Origin: Clostridiaceae bacterium
GTDB taxonomy: Bacteria > Bacillota > Clostridia > Oscillospirales > Acutalibacteraceae
Assembly: GCA_904501875.1 (NCBI GenBank)
Contig: CAJGCQ010000012.1
Span: 1-17,416, forward strand
Direction of reading: 5' to 3'
DNA length: 17,416 nt
Shown: positions 1 through 7,599 of the stretch, piece after piece
How positions within the stretch are numbered: the first letter of the stretch is position 1
Layout of the letters: each line of letters starts with the position of its first letter
Translations under genes and position numbers: made by a program
The notes under the pieces: generated by a model
The model's input: the letters and a program-made list of their open reading frames with translations, nothing else
What the model was told of the DNA's origin: nothing
Databases searched by the model: none

Positions 1-918
1 AACGAGGTCTTTAATCGGCATAGAAGAAATAATATAGTCTCCGTCCATTTGGCATACTTCTCCGTTATGCTCATAACGGATTCCTGTAACCTTATTGTCT
101 TTATCCTTTATAACTTCGGTAACCTTTGCCCCTGTAAGGATTTGACCGCCAAGCTTTTTAACCTCATCGGCCACAATCTCCCACATCTGTCCCGGTCCGT
201 ACTTAGGGTATGCAAATTCTTCAATCAAAGAGGTTTCCACCTTACTGCCTTTAATATGGAAGAGTTTTAAAAACATATCCTTGATTACCGCTATTATAGA
301 CAAGCCCTTAACACGCTGTGCTCCCCATTCGGGAGAAATTTGGCTTGGGTGTCTTCCCCACAAATTCTCTGTATAGTTTTCAAAGAACATAGAATAAAGC
401 TTCTTTCCGAAGCGATTGATATAAAAGTCCTCAAGGCTCTTTTCTTTGCGTTTGAAGAAAACGCTTTTAAGGTAGCTTAATCCCACGGCAACCGTAGTGC
501 CGAATCCCATATTTTTAAGAGTATCAAATTTCAGAGAAATGGGATAGTCAAAAAACTTATTATTAAAATATATTCTGGAAATGCGGTTTCGCCTAAGCAT
601 AACACGGTCTGTTTTCTCAGGGTCGGGTCCGCCTTCTAAAACCGTCGCATCTCTTTTAAGCTCGGTATAGTCCTTGGGCAAGCACCCTTGGGTCGGAAGT
701 ATCTTCTCCCACCATTCATTAACTTCGGGAACCTTGGAAAAAAAGCGATGGCCGCCCATATCCATACGGTTGTTCTTGTAATTAACCGTCCTTGAAATAC
801 CGCCCATAGCATTACTTTCTTCAAACACAACAACTTCAAAGTCTGAAGACTTTTCCAAAAGCTCATACGCAGCCGTCAGTCCCGCAGGGCCTGCTCCGAT
901 AATTATTATTTTCTTCAT
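1..918 (-). CDS. FAD/NAD(P)-binding oxidoreductase, amine-oxidase / UDP-galactopyranose-mutase-like (3' end cut off)
   Basis: Only the first 306 codons are present; the frame is still open at the window edge. The protein starts MKKIIIIGAGPAG, a Rossmann dinucleotide-binding loop (G8, G10, G13). An acidic residue (E33) closes the second strand, followed by GG at 39-40 and a GGHRFFSK stretch at 55-62. This GGHRFF signature, with later SRIYFNNKFFDYP and ENLWGRHP, is typical of COG1232-like FAD proteins related to protoporphyrinogen oxidase and UDP-galactopyranose mutase that occur in surface-polysaccharide loci. The substrate cannot be read from sequence. ATG at 918 is chosen because it directly precedes the Rossmann strand; a weak GGATGG lies upstream. 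It follows the GtrA gene by 30 bases and probably shares its promoter. Family assignment is firm; a glycan or polyprenol role is inference from the neighbour. Confidence 0.85.
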   Translation of the reverse strand, partial: MKKIIIIGAGPAGLTAAYELLEKSSDFEVVVFEESNAMGGISRTVNYKNNRMDMGGHRFFSKVPEVNEWWEKILPTQGCLPKDYTELKRDATVLEGGPDPEKTDRVMLRRNRISRIYFNNKFFDYPISLKFDTLKNMGFGTTVAVGLSYLKSVFFKRKEKSLEDFYINRFGKKLYSMFFENYTENLWGRHPSQISPEWGAQRVKGLSIIAVIKDMFLKLFHIKGSKVETSLIEEFAYPKYGPGQMWEIVADEVKKLGGQILTGAKVTEVIKDKDNKVTGIRYEHNGEVCQMDGDYIISSMPIKDLV

Positions 919-948
919 ACAACCATCCAAGTAATTTTTACATCAGTG

Positions 949-1338
949 TTATTCTTTGTATATTAATAATTTTCTAATAAGGTAATTCCATATGAAAACG
1001 CAAGCCGTTGCTATAATTTTTGACAGCATCTCTTGTATATTGAAAATATCTATCGCAACCCACATAATCAACAGATTAAACAGCAGACCGATTACAGCGG
1101 CCATATAAATGCTGACTATCTCAAATAAAATACTTTTATTGCTGTTCTTAAATATAATAATGCGGCCTGCCAACCAATTTACAAAGGTGGAAAAGACATA
1201 TGCCAGAACCGTTGAAAACATATAATGCCGGTGGCAAATATCATTCACGAAATAAAAAGCAACCCATTCCGCAACCGTTGCAATGCCGCCCACAGTTACA
1301 TATAAAAACAAATCCTTAAAGCCCTTTTTACTTAACAT
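949..1338 (-). CDS. GtrA-family membrane protein
   Basis: This small protein (129 aa from the chosen start) has four predicted membrane segments and the GtrA-like opening FLYVTVGGIATVAEW, followed by VNWLAGRIIIF and a C-terminal IWNYLIRKLLIY. GtrA proteins are thought to help flip or present polyprenyl-phosphate-linked sugars, or to serve teichoic-acid and O-antigen glycosylation. The frame is open back to an ATG at 1377, but that ATG has no ribosome site and coincides with the predicted transcription start of the promoter at 1383-1411. The ATG at 1338 has GAAGAGG five bases upstream and is preferred (ATG at 1341 is adjacent). The gene is followed by the FAD oxidoreductase, which supports a cell-surface glycan setting. 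Function beyond family is inferred. Confidence 0.85.
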   Translation of the reverse strand: MLSKKGFKDLFLYVTVGGIATVAEWVAFYFVNDICHRHYMFSTVLAYVFSTFVNWLAGRIIIFKNSNKSILFEIVSIYMAAVIGLLFNLLIMWVAIDIFNIQEMLSKIIATACVFIWNYLIRKLLIYKE

Positions 1339-1382
1339 CATTACCTCTTCAAATGTACTCAAATCCCAAGTCATCAAACTAA

Positions 1383-1411
1383 ATTATACACCGAGAAGAG
1401 TTGTAAATCAA
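1383..1411 (-). promoter_or_regulatory. Sigma-A-type promoter for the GtrA/oxidoreductase pair
   Basis: On the minus strand TTGATT (1406-1411) is followed after exactly 17 bases by TATAAT (1383-1388). It starts just after the stop codon of the CmpB-family gene and places the transcript start near 1376, consistent with translation from 1338. It separates the GtrA pair from the upstream exporter operon. Confidence 0.7.
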
Positions 1412-1418
1412 TCCTTTT

Positions 1419-2003
1419 TTAATATGTAATCGGAGCCCTAAAAAGGAAGCTCATAATACAATCTATGAAAAGCAGTACAATAAGCAAAAGGCATACCTTT
1501 TTAATTATAATAATAGGAGTTTTTTGATACAGCTTCTCCCCTATAGGCTCTAAAAAATAATGAAATGCAAGCCCCATTATACCAAAGCTTATAATGCTCC
1601 TAAAGCAGATTATACCGCTGATGTTAAGGAAAAGTCCCCTGTAATCCCATAACCTCAGCCCAAAAAGCTGTATACCCGCAAAACCGATTATATACTCAAC
1701 CACACCCGTAATGAGAATGCAAAGGGTAAACAACAATACAGGATTCCTTTTTATCGGCTTTAACGCATAGATACCAAGGGCTCCCACACCGTAAATAGGC
1801 AACCACGGGCCGTACAGCAGACCTCGGTTGCGGAGCATTCCTTCGGTGAAGAAATAAAATATTTCTTCATAAATCCAACCCACAAAGCAGCCCATCATAA
1901 AAATCATAAACAGATAGCAAAGCTTTTCTGTTGTAATTCTTTGAGCTGATGTTGTTTCGGGAATTTCAGCCCCTATAGCCGTCTCACTTTTATATCCCAA
2001 CAT
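1419..2003 (-). CDS. CmpB-family membrane protein (putative ABC-transporter type IV, PF06541-like)
   Basis: The product is a 194-aa integral membrane protein with about five hydrophobic segments. Family landmarks are GWIYE (42-46), NRGLLYGPWLPIYG (59-72), VEYIIG (102-107), LWDYRG (118-123) and a following ICFRS. These match the CmpB / putative ABC-transporter type IV family common in Clostridia, whose molecular role is not established. The first 25 residues are a polar extension ahead of the first membrane helix. The ATG at 2003 has AAAGGA about ten bases upstream. It lies 27 bases after the ABC-2 permease with no terminator between, so it is probably the last gene of the tetR-ABC operon and may be an accessory component of that exporter; this link is inference. 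Confidence 0.85.
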   Translation of the reverse strand: MLGYKSETAIGAEIPETTSAQRITTEKLCYLFMIFMMGCFVGWIYEEIFYFFTEGMLRNRGLLYGPWLPIYGVGALGIYALKPIKRNPVLLFTLCILITGVVEYIIGFAGIQLFGLRLWDYRGLFLNISGIICFRSIISFGIMGLAFHYFLEPIGEKLYQKTPIIIIKKVCLLLIVLLFIDCIMSFLFRAPITY

Positions 2004-2030
2004 ATTTTTTACATCCTTTTAAATCTCGTT

Positions 2031-2927
2031 TTATACCTTTTTGCCTCTAACAACATTCATCGCTATATAAATTCCGATTAGCAAGACTACCGTTCCCCCT
2101 AAAATCAGGTACATAACAGGAAGTCCGACCTTGTTTCCGAAGAAATAGAGATTGCAGTCAACGCTGTCCTTGATTGCCTCGGTGACCTGCTTCGGAAATC
2201 CTACGCTCTTCATTTCCTCAAATACTCCCCGAAGGGCGTGATTTCTTATAAGCGAGGTGCCGTATGTGCCCGGCAAAAAGGATAAAACCCTTTGAAGCCC
2301 CGTGCCGAACTGGGAAATGGGCATATAGGCGCCGCAGATGAAGCCATAGGTGGAGCTTACAATAGTCCCCACTGCAGAAATCTGACCCTGGGTCGACAAA
2401 AAGAAACTGATTATACTTGAAAGTGCCGTGCCGAAAATCACAAGTAAAATCACATCGATAAAAAGCAAAATTACATCTAAAGCGCTCATATACCAACCCA
2501 CCGCAGCGATATACAAAAGGCATATACCCGTTGCAACAAAGCATATTATCAGGGTTGACGCAAGGGTCGCAAGATAATAGCTTACCGCAAGGGCGGATGG
2601 CTTTACAGGAGAGGTTTTAAAATCATTCGCCGCACCCGTCACCTTATCCTGCACCATAAGCATATTAGAGCAGAAAGCCACAGTAACGCAGGAAACGGCA
2701 AGTATTGAAGAAATAAGCTGACCGCCCACACAGCCGTTTATCAGGCTTTCGGACACCTCGATTGCGCCCGCTAAAGAATCGCGGAAAATATCGGTATACA
2801 CATTTGAAAGAAAGGTGGCGTAAAGCACCAAAAGAATAACAGGTGTGATAAGGGATGTAAAAAACATCGCCTTATCCTTAAAAAACAGCTTAATATTCCT
2901 TTTTAAAAGCATTTTAACAGTACTCAT
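2031..2927 (-). CDS. ABC-2 type exporter permease
   Basis: This 298-aa protein has a cytoplasmic N-terminus and about six membrane segments (roughly 22-40, 70-92, 113-143, 150-175, 185-206, 268-290). That layout, together with KTSPVKPSALAVSYYLA in the middle and FGTGLQRVLSFLPGTYGT before the last external loop, is typical of ABC-2 permeases in drug or antibiotic export. It would form the membrane channel for the ATPase encoded just upstream. Its ATG overlaps the ATPase stop codon in an ATGA junction, indicating translational coupling. About 60 residues between the fifth and sixth membrane segments form a larger loop. The substrate is unknown; a drug-export role is inferred from the TetR regulator in the same operon. 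Confidence 0.93.
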   Translation of the reverse strand: MSTVKMLLKRNIKLFFKDKAMFFTSLITPVILLVLYATFLSNVYTDIFRDSLAGAIEVSESLINGCVGGQLISSILAVSCVTVAFCSNMLMVQDKVTGAANDFKTSPVKPSALAVSYYLATLASTLIICFVATGICLLYIAAVGWYMSALDVILLFIDVILLVIFGTALSSIISFFLSTQGQISAVGTIVSSTYGFICGAYMPISQFGTGLQRVLSFLPGTYGTSLIRNHALRGVFEEMKSVGFPKQVTEAIKDSVDCNLYFFGNKVGLPVMYLILGGTVVLLIGIYIAMNVVRGKKV

Positions 2928-3835
2928 TTATCATCACCGCCTATTTTTTTACCCGTGACCGCAAGGAAAACATCGTCCATTTTTCCCTTTGTAATCTCGT
3001 AATCAAGGAACAGCTCGGGATTTTTGCAAATAAGGCTTGTCGCCTCAGCAGTATCAGCCACAGCGATTCTAAAGCCGTCACGCACCCTCTCATAATTTTT
3101 AGAAAGGCTTTTAACAGCTTTTTCGTCCGTATTATAAATCGTGATGAAATCGCCGCTGTAGGTATTTTTAAGCTCAAGGGGACTTCCCTTTGCCGAGATT
3201 TTACCACCGTCCAATATCACAACATAGTCCGCCTCGGCGGCCTCCTCCATATAGTGTGTGGTAAGGAAGACGGTCATATTTTTCTCACGCCTCAGCTTAT
3301 CCACAACCGACCATAAAAGCCGCCTTGTCTGCGGGTCAAGTCCGGTTGTAGGCTCGTCTAAAACAAGTATTTTAGGGCTGTTAAGCAAAGCCCTTGCAAT
3401 ATCTATTCTGCGGCGCTGACCTCCCGAAAGCTTGCCGACCGTCCGCTTTAAAAGGTCGCTGAATTCGAGCAATTCCGAAAGCTCTGCAAGCATTTTTTTA
3501 AACTCTGCGCCGCAAATTCCGTAAAGCGCAGCACGACTTTCAAGATTATCGTAAACCGTAAGGGATTTGTCAAGCACCGAGCTTTGAAACACAATGCCGA
3601 GCTTACCTTTTATCTCCTCAAGGCTTGTATCAAGATTAAGCCCGTCAATAGTGACAGTTCCGCCGTCCTTTTTAAGAGAGCCGCAAATAATATTAATTGT
3701 AGTGGACTTTCCCGCACCATTCTCACCGAGAAAGGCAAACAGCTCCCCTTCTTTTACGCAAAAGCTTAAATCCGATACCGCCTTTATATCCCCAAAGCTT
3801 TTATTTAAGCCGTTTATTTCTATAATGTTTTTCAT
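2924..3835 (-). CDS. ABC transporter ATP-binding protein (drug-exporter type)
   Basis: This 303-aa nucleotide-binding subunit has a complete set of motifs: Walker A GENGAGKST at 37-45, Q-loop Q84, signature LSGGQRRR at 136-143, Walker B ILVLDE at 156-161 followed by a D-loop, and switch histidine H194 in LTTHYMEEA. The region after about residue 215 is the C-terminal extension seen in CcmA/DrrA-like multidrug ATPases. Translation is placed at ATG 3835: GGGGAG lies seven bases upstream, and this start follows the tetR stop by four bases. A frame-compatible ATG at 3859 would overlap tetR and lacks a ribosome site. It is coupled to the permease by an ATGA overlap. It would energise export of an unknown compound and is presumably repressed by the upstream TetR protein. 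Confidence 0.95.
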   Translation of the reverse strand: MKNIIEINGLNKSFGDIKAVSDLSFCVKEGELFAFLGENGAGKSTTINIICGSLKKDGGTVTIDGLNLDTSLEEIKGKLGIVFQSSVLDKSLTVYDNLESRAALYGICGAEFKKMLAELSELLEFSDLLKRTVGKLSGGQRRRIDIARALLNSPKILVLDEPTTGLDPQTRRLLWSVVDKLRREKNMTVFLTTHYMEEAAEADYVVILDGGKISAKGSPLELKNTYSGDFITIYNTDEKAVKSLSKNYERVRDGFRIAVADTAEATSLICKNPELFLDYEITKGKMDDVFLAVTGKKIGGDDK

Positions 3836-3839
3836 ATCT

Positions 3840-4394
3840 TCACTCCCCAAATTTTTCACTCATCGCCGTATATACCTCGGACAGCATTCGGCTTATCTCC
3901 TCCATTGTGAAGAGATATATCCGCTGTGCGTAAAGCGAGGCAAAGCCAAAGGCGTAAACCGACATATGATTGTAAAGCTTTTTTGCCGCTTCATTACTCA
4001 TACCATATTTGTTTTCAAGCACATTAAGCACCTCGGGGGAATTATCGTCATAGGCGGGCAAAAAATTGTCGGTAAAACTTTTATTAATTCCGAGTATTTT
4101 AAAAAGCTCGGGCTCATCCTTTGCAAACTGGATATACTTAATACCAACCCCCTTAAAGGCGAGCGGCTGATTTAGCCCCTCTTTCACATATTCGCCGTAC
4201 AGGGAATTGGCTTTTTTAACTACCTCGTCCCGTATTTCCTCTACCGAATTAAAGGCGGTGAAAATAGGGGCGGTAGAGGTGCCTAATTTTTGGGCTAAAT
4301 TGCGGGCTGTAAGACAGCTCAACCCCTCCTCCCTTACCATACCGAAGGCAATTTCTATTATTTGTTCCCTTGTACATTTTGATTTAGGCGGCAT
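3840..4394 (-). CDS. TetR/AcrR-family transcriptional regulator
   Basis: This 184-aa regulator has an N-terminal helix-turn-helix (about 8-55: TREQIIEIAFGMVREEG, then LTARNLAQKLGTSTAPIFTAF) and an all-helical C-terminal ligand domain of normal length. The STAPIFTAF form of the recognition helix is common in Clostridia TetR proteins. ATG 4394 is chosen because AAAGGAG lies seven bases upstream; the open frame runs back to 4436, but that part overlaps the predicted operator and transcript start. It is the first gene of the exporter operon, four bases ahead of the ATPase gene. A 24-bp palindrome at its own promoter implies self-repression that would also control the exporter. The inducing ligand is unknown, though the exported compound is a natural candidate. 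Confidence 0.93.
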   Translation of the reverse strand: MPPKSKCTREQIIEIAFGMVREEGLSCLTARNLAQKLGTSTAPIFTAFNSVEEIRDEVVKKANSLYGEYVKEGLNQPLAFKGVGIKYIQFAKDEPELFKILGINKSFTDNFLPAYDDNSPEVLNVLENKYGMSNEAAKKLYNHMSVYAFGFASLYAQRIYLFTMEEISRMLSEVYTAMSEKFGE

Positions 4395-4417
4395 ATACTC
4401 ACTCCTTTTTGATTTAA

Positions 4418-4441
4418 AACAACCGTTTTGAAACACTTGTT
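4418..4441. promoter_or_regulatory. Predicted TetR operator (24-bp palindrome)
   Basis: The sequence is an inverted repeat of the form AACAA-N2-GTTT-N2-AAAC-N2-TTGTT, with nine of twelve positions paired and the unpaired ones symmetrically placed. It sits immediately downstream of the -10 box and covers the expected transcription start, where a bound TetR dimer would block RNA polymerase. Size and symmetry fit TetR-family operators. Binding is inferred. Confidence 0.75.
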
Positions 4442-4470
4442 ATTATATAATATTTCTTCTTTCCTGTCAA
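4442..4470 (-). promoter_or_regulatory. Consensus sigma-A promoter of the tetR-ABC exporter operon
   Basis: On the minus strand a perfect TTGACA (4465-4470) and a perfect TATAAT (4442-4447) are separated by exactly 17 bases. This is the strongest promoter in the window. The -10 box abuts the palindrome at 4418-4441, and the -35 box begins a few bases after the luxS terminator. Confidence 0.9.
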
Positions 4471-4472
4471 GC

Positions 4473-4513
4473 AAAAAACAGAGTATGCTCGTAAAACACG
4501 AACATACTCTGTT
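4473..4513 (-). terminator. Rho-independent terminator of the luxS operon
   Basis: Arms at 4477-4487 and 4503-4513 (core ACAGAGTATG with CATACTCTGT) pair perfectly over eleven bases. An inner TCGT/ACGA pairing closes a small loop. On the minus strand the hairpin is followed by six T residues. It lies directly after the luxS stop codon and ends just before the -35 box of the tetR promoter. Confidence 0.9.
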
Positions 4514-4516
4514 GAT

Positions 4517-4984
4517 TTATTCAGGATAGGTAAAGCGCCTGTTTTTTATAAGGCTTTCCTTATAATTCTTAATATAGTGCTTTGCCATATTAAGATTCTG
4601 CTCGGAATAGTTTCCGCATTCTATAGGTGTCGCCCCCGGAATTTCCCCCTCGTAATTAAGGATAAAATCGCACATATCGCAAACCAGCGGAAATATATCT
4701 TCCGAACGCAAATCGCCGAAGACAACAAGGTAACAACCCGTCCTACAGCCCATAGGCCCGAAATAAACTATACTGTCCCTTTCCTCGGTTGAGCGAAGAA
4801 AGGTGGCGCCTAAATGCTCGATAGTATGAAGCGCAGGCATATCTATAACCGGCTCTCTGTTGGGCGCTGTAATCCTTAAATCAAAGGTTGTAACGATAAC
4901 GCCGTCCCTTTTATCCTTTCTTGAAACATAAAGTCCCGAAAAAAGATTTAAGTGATTAATCCTAAAGCTTTCAATTTTTTCCAC
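4517..4984 (-). CDS. luxS: S-ribosylhomocysteine lyase (autoinducer-2 synthase)
   Basis: LuxS cleaves S-ribosylhomocysteine to homocysteine and DPD, the precursor of autoinducer-2, as part of the activated methyl cycle in the cytoplasm. The 155-aa protein is full length and carries all key motifs: the metal-binding HTIEH at 53-57 (H53, H57), the catalytic cysteine C80 in GPMGCRTG, and the third metal ligand C123 in IECGN. Translation starts at GTG 4984; the AGGGG ribosome site overlaps the stop of the upstream P-type ATPase, and the gap is only 11 bases. No pfs/mtnN (the preceding step) or methionine-cycle gene lies nearby. It is the last gene of its transcript and is followed by a strong terminator. 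Confidence 0.97.
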   Translation of the reverse strand: MEKIESFRINHLNLFSGLYVSRKDKRDGVIVTTFDLRITAPNREPVIDMPALHTIEHLGATFLRSTEERDSIVYFGPMGCRTGCYLVVFGDLRSEDIFPLVCDMCDFILNYEGEIPGATPIECGNYSEQNLNMAKHYIKNYKESLIKNRRFTYPE

Positions 4985-4995
4985 TCAAAACACCC

Positions 4996-7587
4996 CTACT
5001 TCATAATAATCCGTTTTACAAGCTTAGTTACCTCACAGAGAGGAAGTATAAGGAATGAAAACAGCAATGACAGCATAAACTGACCGAATGAAAGTGTTGT
5101 CATTCCGAAAAGATATCCAGCAGGAGTTAATACCAAGAAAATAATTATAAATAGGGTAAGTGCGGCGGCAAAATTCAAAAATCGGTTGGAGAAAAGCCGC
5201 TTATTTATCAGTGAGCCCTCAAGCTTACTGTTAAAGCAATGGAAAATTTGCGACATACCCAGCACCGCAAACGCCATGGTCATAGCGGCGGCGGCACTGT
5301 CCTTAGCGCCTATACCGTAGGCTGTAAGGGTCATAACGGCGATAAATACAATATGAATAATTATAGAAACAACCATGCTCAAATCAAAAATTTTACCGAG
5401 AGCGGTATAGGGCTTACGCCTCATAGCCGAGTCCTCTGCCCTTTCCATACTAAGTGAAATAGCAGGCGCACAGTCGGTAAGCAGATTTATCCACAAAAGC
5501 TGTACTGCGGCAAGGGGTGCGACCCCAAAAATAATCATACCGAAAAGTATTGTTATAAGCTCCGCAAAGTTGCAGGAAAGCAGATAATATGCCGACTTTT
5601 TTATATTGTCAAAAAGTCCTCGGCTTTCCTTTACGGCGCAGAGAATCGACTCAAAGCGGTTGTTTGCTATAACAATATCCGCACTTCCCTTTGCAACATC
5701 CGTACCGAATTTTCCTATTGCACAGCCTACATCGGCAGCGGCAAGAGCGTCGGCGTCCTGCACGCTGTCGCCCGTAATGGTGACAACATTTCCCGCCTGC
5801 TTTAAAGCCTTTACAATACGAAGCTTATCATTAGGGGATACTCTGGCGTAAACCGAAAAGTCAGAAACTGCGGCGGCCAACTCCTCATCGCTCATTCCTG
5901 AAAGCTCCTCGCCTGTAACAGACTTATCGCCCTCCTTTAAAATGCCTATTTTACTGGCAACAGAGCAGGCAGTAGCAAGGTTGTCCCCCGTAATCATAAC
6001 GGTTTTTATTCCCGCCTGCTCACAGGTTTTAATATCCTCAATTACATTGTCCCTCGGCGGGTCATAAAGACCTAAAAGCCCGACAAAGGTAAGTGAATGT
6101 TCAATATCCTCGGGGTTAGGGTTAGCAGGGATATTATCAAGCGGACGCATTGCAATAGCTACAATTCTGAGGGCATCGTTACATAGGTCGCTGTTAAGCT
6201 TTAAAATTTCTTCGGCTTTACATCCCGTGCAATTAGGCACAACAATTTCGGGCGCACCCTTTACAATGGCAAAGGGCTTTTCGTTAATCATTGTGATTAC
6301 CGTCATGGTCTTGCGCCCGGAGTCAAAGGGTATAACCGCCAGCTTCGGTAAAAAGCTTTCTATATCCTTTTCGGACATAGAATTGTACGCGAGGCAGGCT
6401 TTCTTAATTGCGTCCTCAGTAGAGTCGTTATTAAGCGTAGAGCAAGCAGTAGCAAGCTTTAATACAAGGGCGGTTTTCTCGTCGATAGGCTCATTCACTA
6501 CATCGGTAAGCTTATCACCGTCAAAAATTTTGGCGAGCTGCATTTTATTACGGGTAAGCACACCCGTTTTATCAGCACAGATAACATTAGTTTTTCCTAT
6601 CCACTCTAAGGCCTCGGAATCCTTTATGATGATTTTATCCTCAACAATACGCTTAATTCCGATTGCGATTACAATAGTGGCAATTGCTGGCAGTCCCTCC
6701 GGAATGGCCGCAACGGCTAATGCCACCGAATTCATAAGCATTTTAAGGGTTGTAGATGCAAAATTTCCGCTGCTGAAATTAAGCACCATTCCGATTATAA
6801 AAACAATTAGACAAATGCTGAAAATAATGATATTCATCATCTTGCCGATACCGTCAAGCTCACCCTCAAGAGGCAGGGATTTCTCCCCCGTCTGCTGAAG
6901 TAAAGCCGAGGTTCTGCCGATTTCGGTATTAAGTCCCGTTGCTACAACAACAGCCTTTGCGCTGCCGTGAACAACACTTGTACCCGAAAAGACCATATTT
7001 GAGCGGTTTTCTATGGCAGTTATATCCTCATAAACTCCCTCTCCGCTCTTTTCAACAGGCACTTCGTCACCCGTCAGCATAGATTCGTTACAGCGAAACT
7101 CATTGGATTCAATAATCCTTGCATCCGCCGATATAAAATCCCCCGTTTCAAGCAAAATTATATCCCCGGGGACTAAAAGTGAGGAATCAACCGTGCGTAC
7201 AATTCCCTCTCTAAGCACCGTTGCCGAAGGGTTTGTAATGCTCTTCATACTATCAAGCGCATTATCGCAATTATGCAGGTGATAAGCGCTTATCGCAGCG
7301 TTTATAAGCACAATAGCGATTATAAGCAGGGGCGCAAAAAAGTCCGCCTCGTTATACATAAGAGAGACTGCAAAGGAAAGCAAGGCGATAACAATAAGCG
7401 CAATTACGATTTTGCTTTTAAGCTGACCTAAAAACCTTTTAAAATAGGTGGGTCTTTCAACCCTTGCTATAACATTTCTGCCCTGCTCATTAAGGCGCAT
7501 ATCCGCAACCCAGTTGGGCAGTCCCTTTTTATCGTCAACCTCTAACTCCCGCAGTATCTCTTCGCTTGCGGTACTGTGCCATATCAT
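4996..7587 (-). CDS. Cation-transporting P-type ATPase, Ca2+-pump-like (P2 type), with altered signature motifs
   Basis: The 863-aa protein has the full P-type pump layout: N-terminal cation-ATPase domain (1-60), paired helices, actuator domain (about 115-230), M4 with PEGLP (296-300), phosphorylation site D339, nucleotide domain with FDSGRKTM (421-428) and KGAPE (443-447), TGDN (533-536), and a C-terminal six-helix block. Ion-site residues match SERCA-type Ca2+ pumps: E297 in M4, N673 and E676 in M5, and N701, T704 and D705 in M6 (NLLTD). Three motifs are atypical: TGE of the actuator domain is TGD (172-174), DKTGTLT is DKTGVLT (339-345), and TGDGVND is TGDSVQD (605-611). The aspartates D339, D607 and D611 are kept. 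ATG 7587 has AGAGGTG five bases upstream. It lies 12 bases after the endonuclease IV-like gene and 11 before luxS, so they are probably co-transcribed. Ca2+ specificity is inferred. Confidence 0.93.
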   Translation of the reverse strand: MIWHSTASEEILRELEVDDKKGLPNWVADMRLNEQGRNVIARVERPTYFKRFLGQLKSKIVIALIVIALLSFAVSLMYNEADFFAPLLIIAIVLINAAISAYHLHNCDNALDSMKSITNPSATVLREGIVRTVDSSLLVPGDIILLETGDFISADARIIESNEFRCNESMLTGDEVPVEKSGEGVYEDITAIENRSNMVFSGTSVVHGSAKAVVVATGLNTEIGRTSALLQQTGEKSLPLEGELDGIGKMMNIIIFSICLIVFIIGMVLNFSSGNFASTTLKMLMNSVALAVAAIPEGLPAIATIVIAIGIKRIVEDKIIIKDSEALEWIGKTNVICADKTGVLTRNKMQLAKIFDGDKLTDVVNEPIDEKTALVLKLATACSTLNNDSTEDAIKKACLAYNSMSEKDIESFLPKLAVIPFDSGRKTMTVITMINEKPFAIVKGAPEIVVPNCTGCKAEEILKLNSDLCNDALRIVAIAMRPLDNIPANPNPEDIEHSLTFVGLLGLYDPPRDNVIEDIKTCEQAGIKTVMITGDNLATACSVASKIGILKEGDKSVTGEELSGMSDEELAAAVSDFSVYARVSPNDKLRIVKALKQAGNVVTITGDSVQDADALAAADVGCAIGKFGTDVAKGSADIVIANNRFESILCAVKESRGLFDNIKKSAYYLLSCNFAELITILFGMIIFGVAPLAAVQLLWINLLTDCAPAISLSMERAEDSAMRRKPYTALGKIFDLSMVVSIIIHIVFIAVMTLTAYGIGAKDSAAAAMTMAFAVLGMSQIFHCFNSKLEGSLINKRLFSNRFLNFAAALTLFIIIFLVLTPAGYLFGMTTLSFGQFMLSLLFSFLILPLCEVTKLVKRIIMK

Positions 7588-7599
7588 AGAAACACCTCT

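Noticed and set aside
3594..4175. A 193-codon plus-strand open frame across the ABC ATPase and TetR genes.
   Set aside because: It spans two confidently identified minus-strand genes and shows no family motif.
4395..4436. An N-terminal extension of the TetR protein to an ATG at 4436.
   Set aside because: The extension overlaps the predicted transcription start and operator and has no ribosome site; ATG 4394 has AAAGGAG at good spacing.
6227..6898. A 223-codon open frame on the plus strand.
   Set aside because: It lies wholly antisense to the P-type ATPase, has no ribosome site or recognisable domain, and is a by-product of that gene's codon use.
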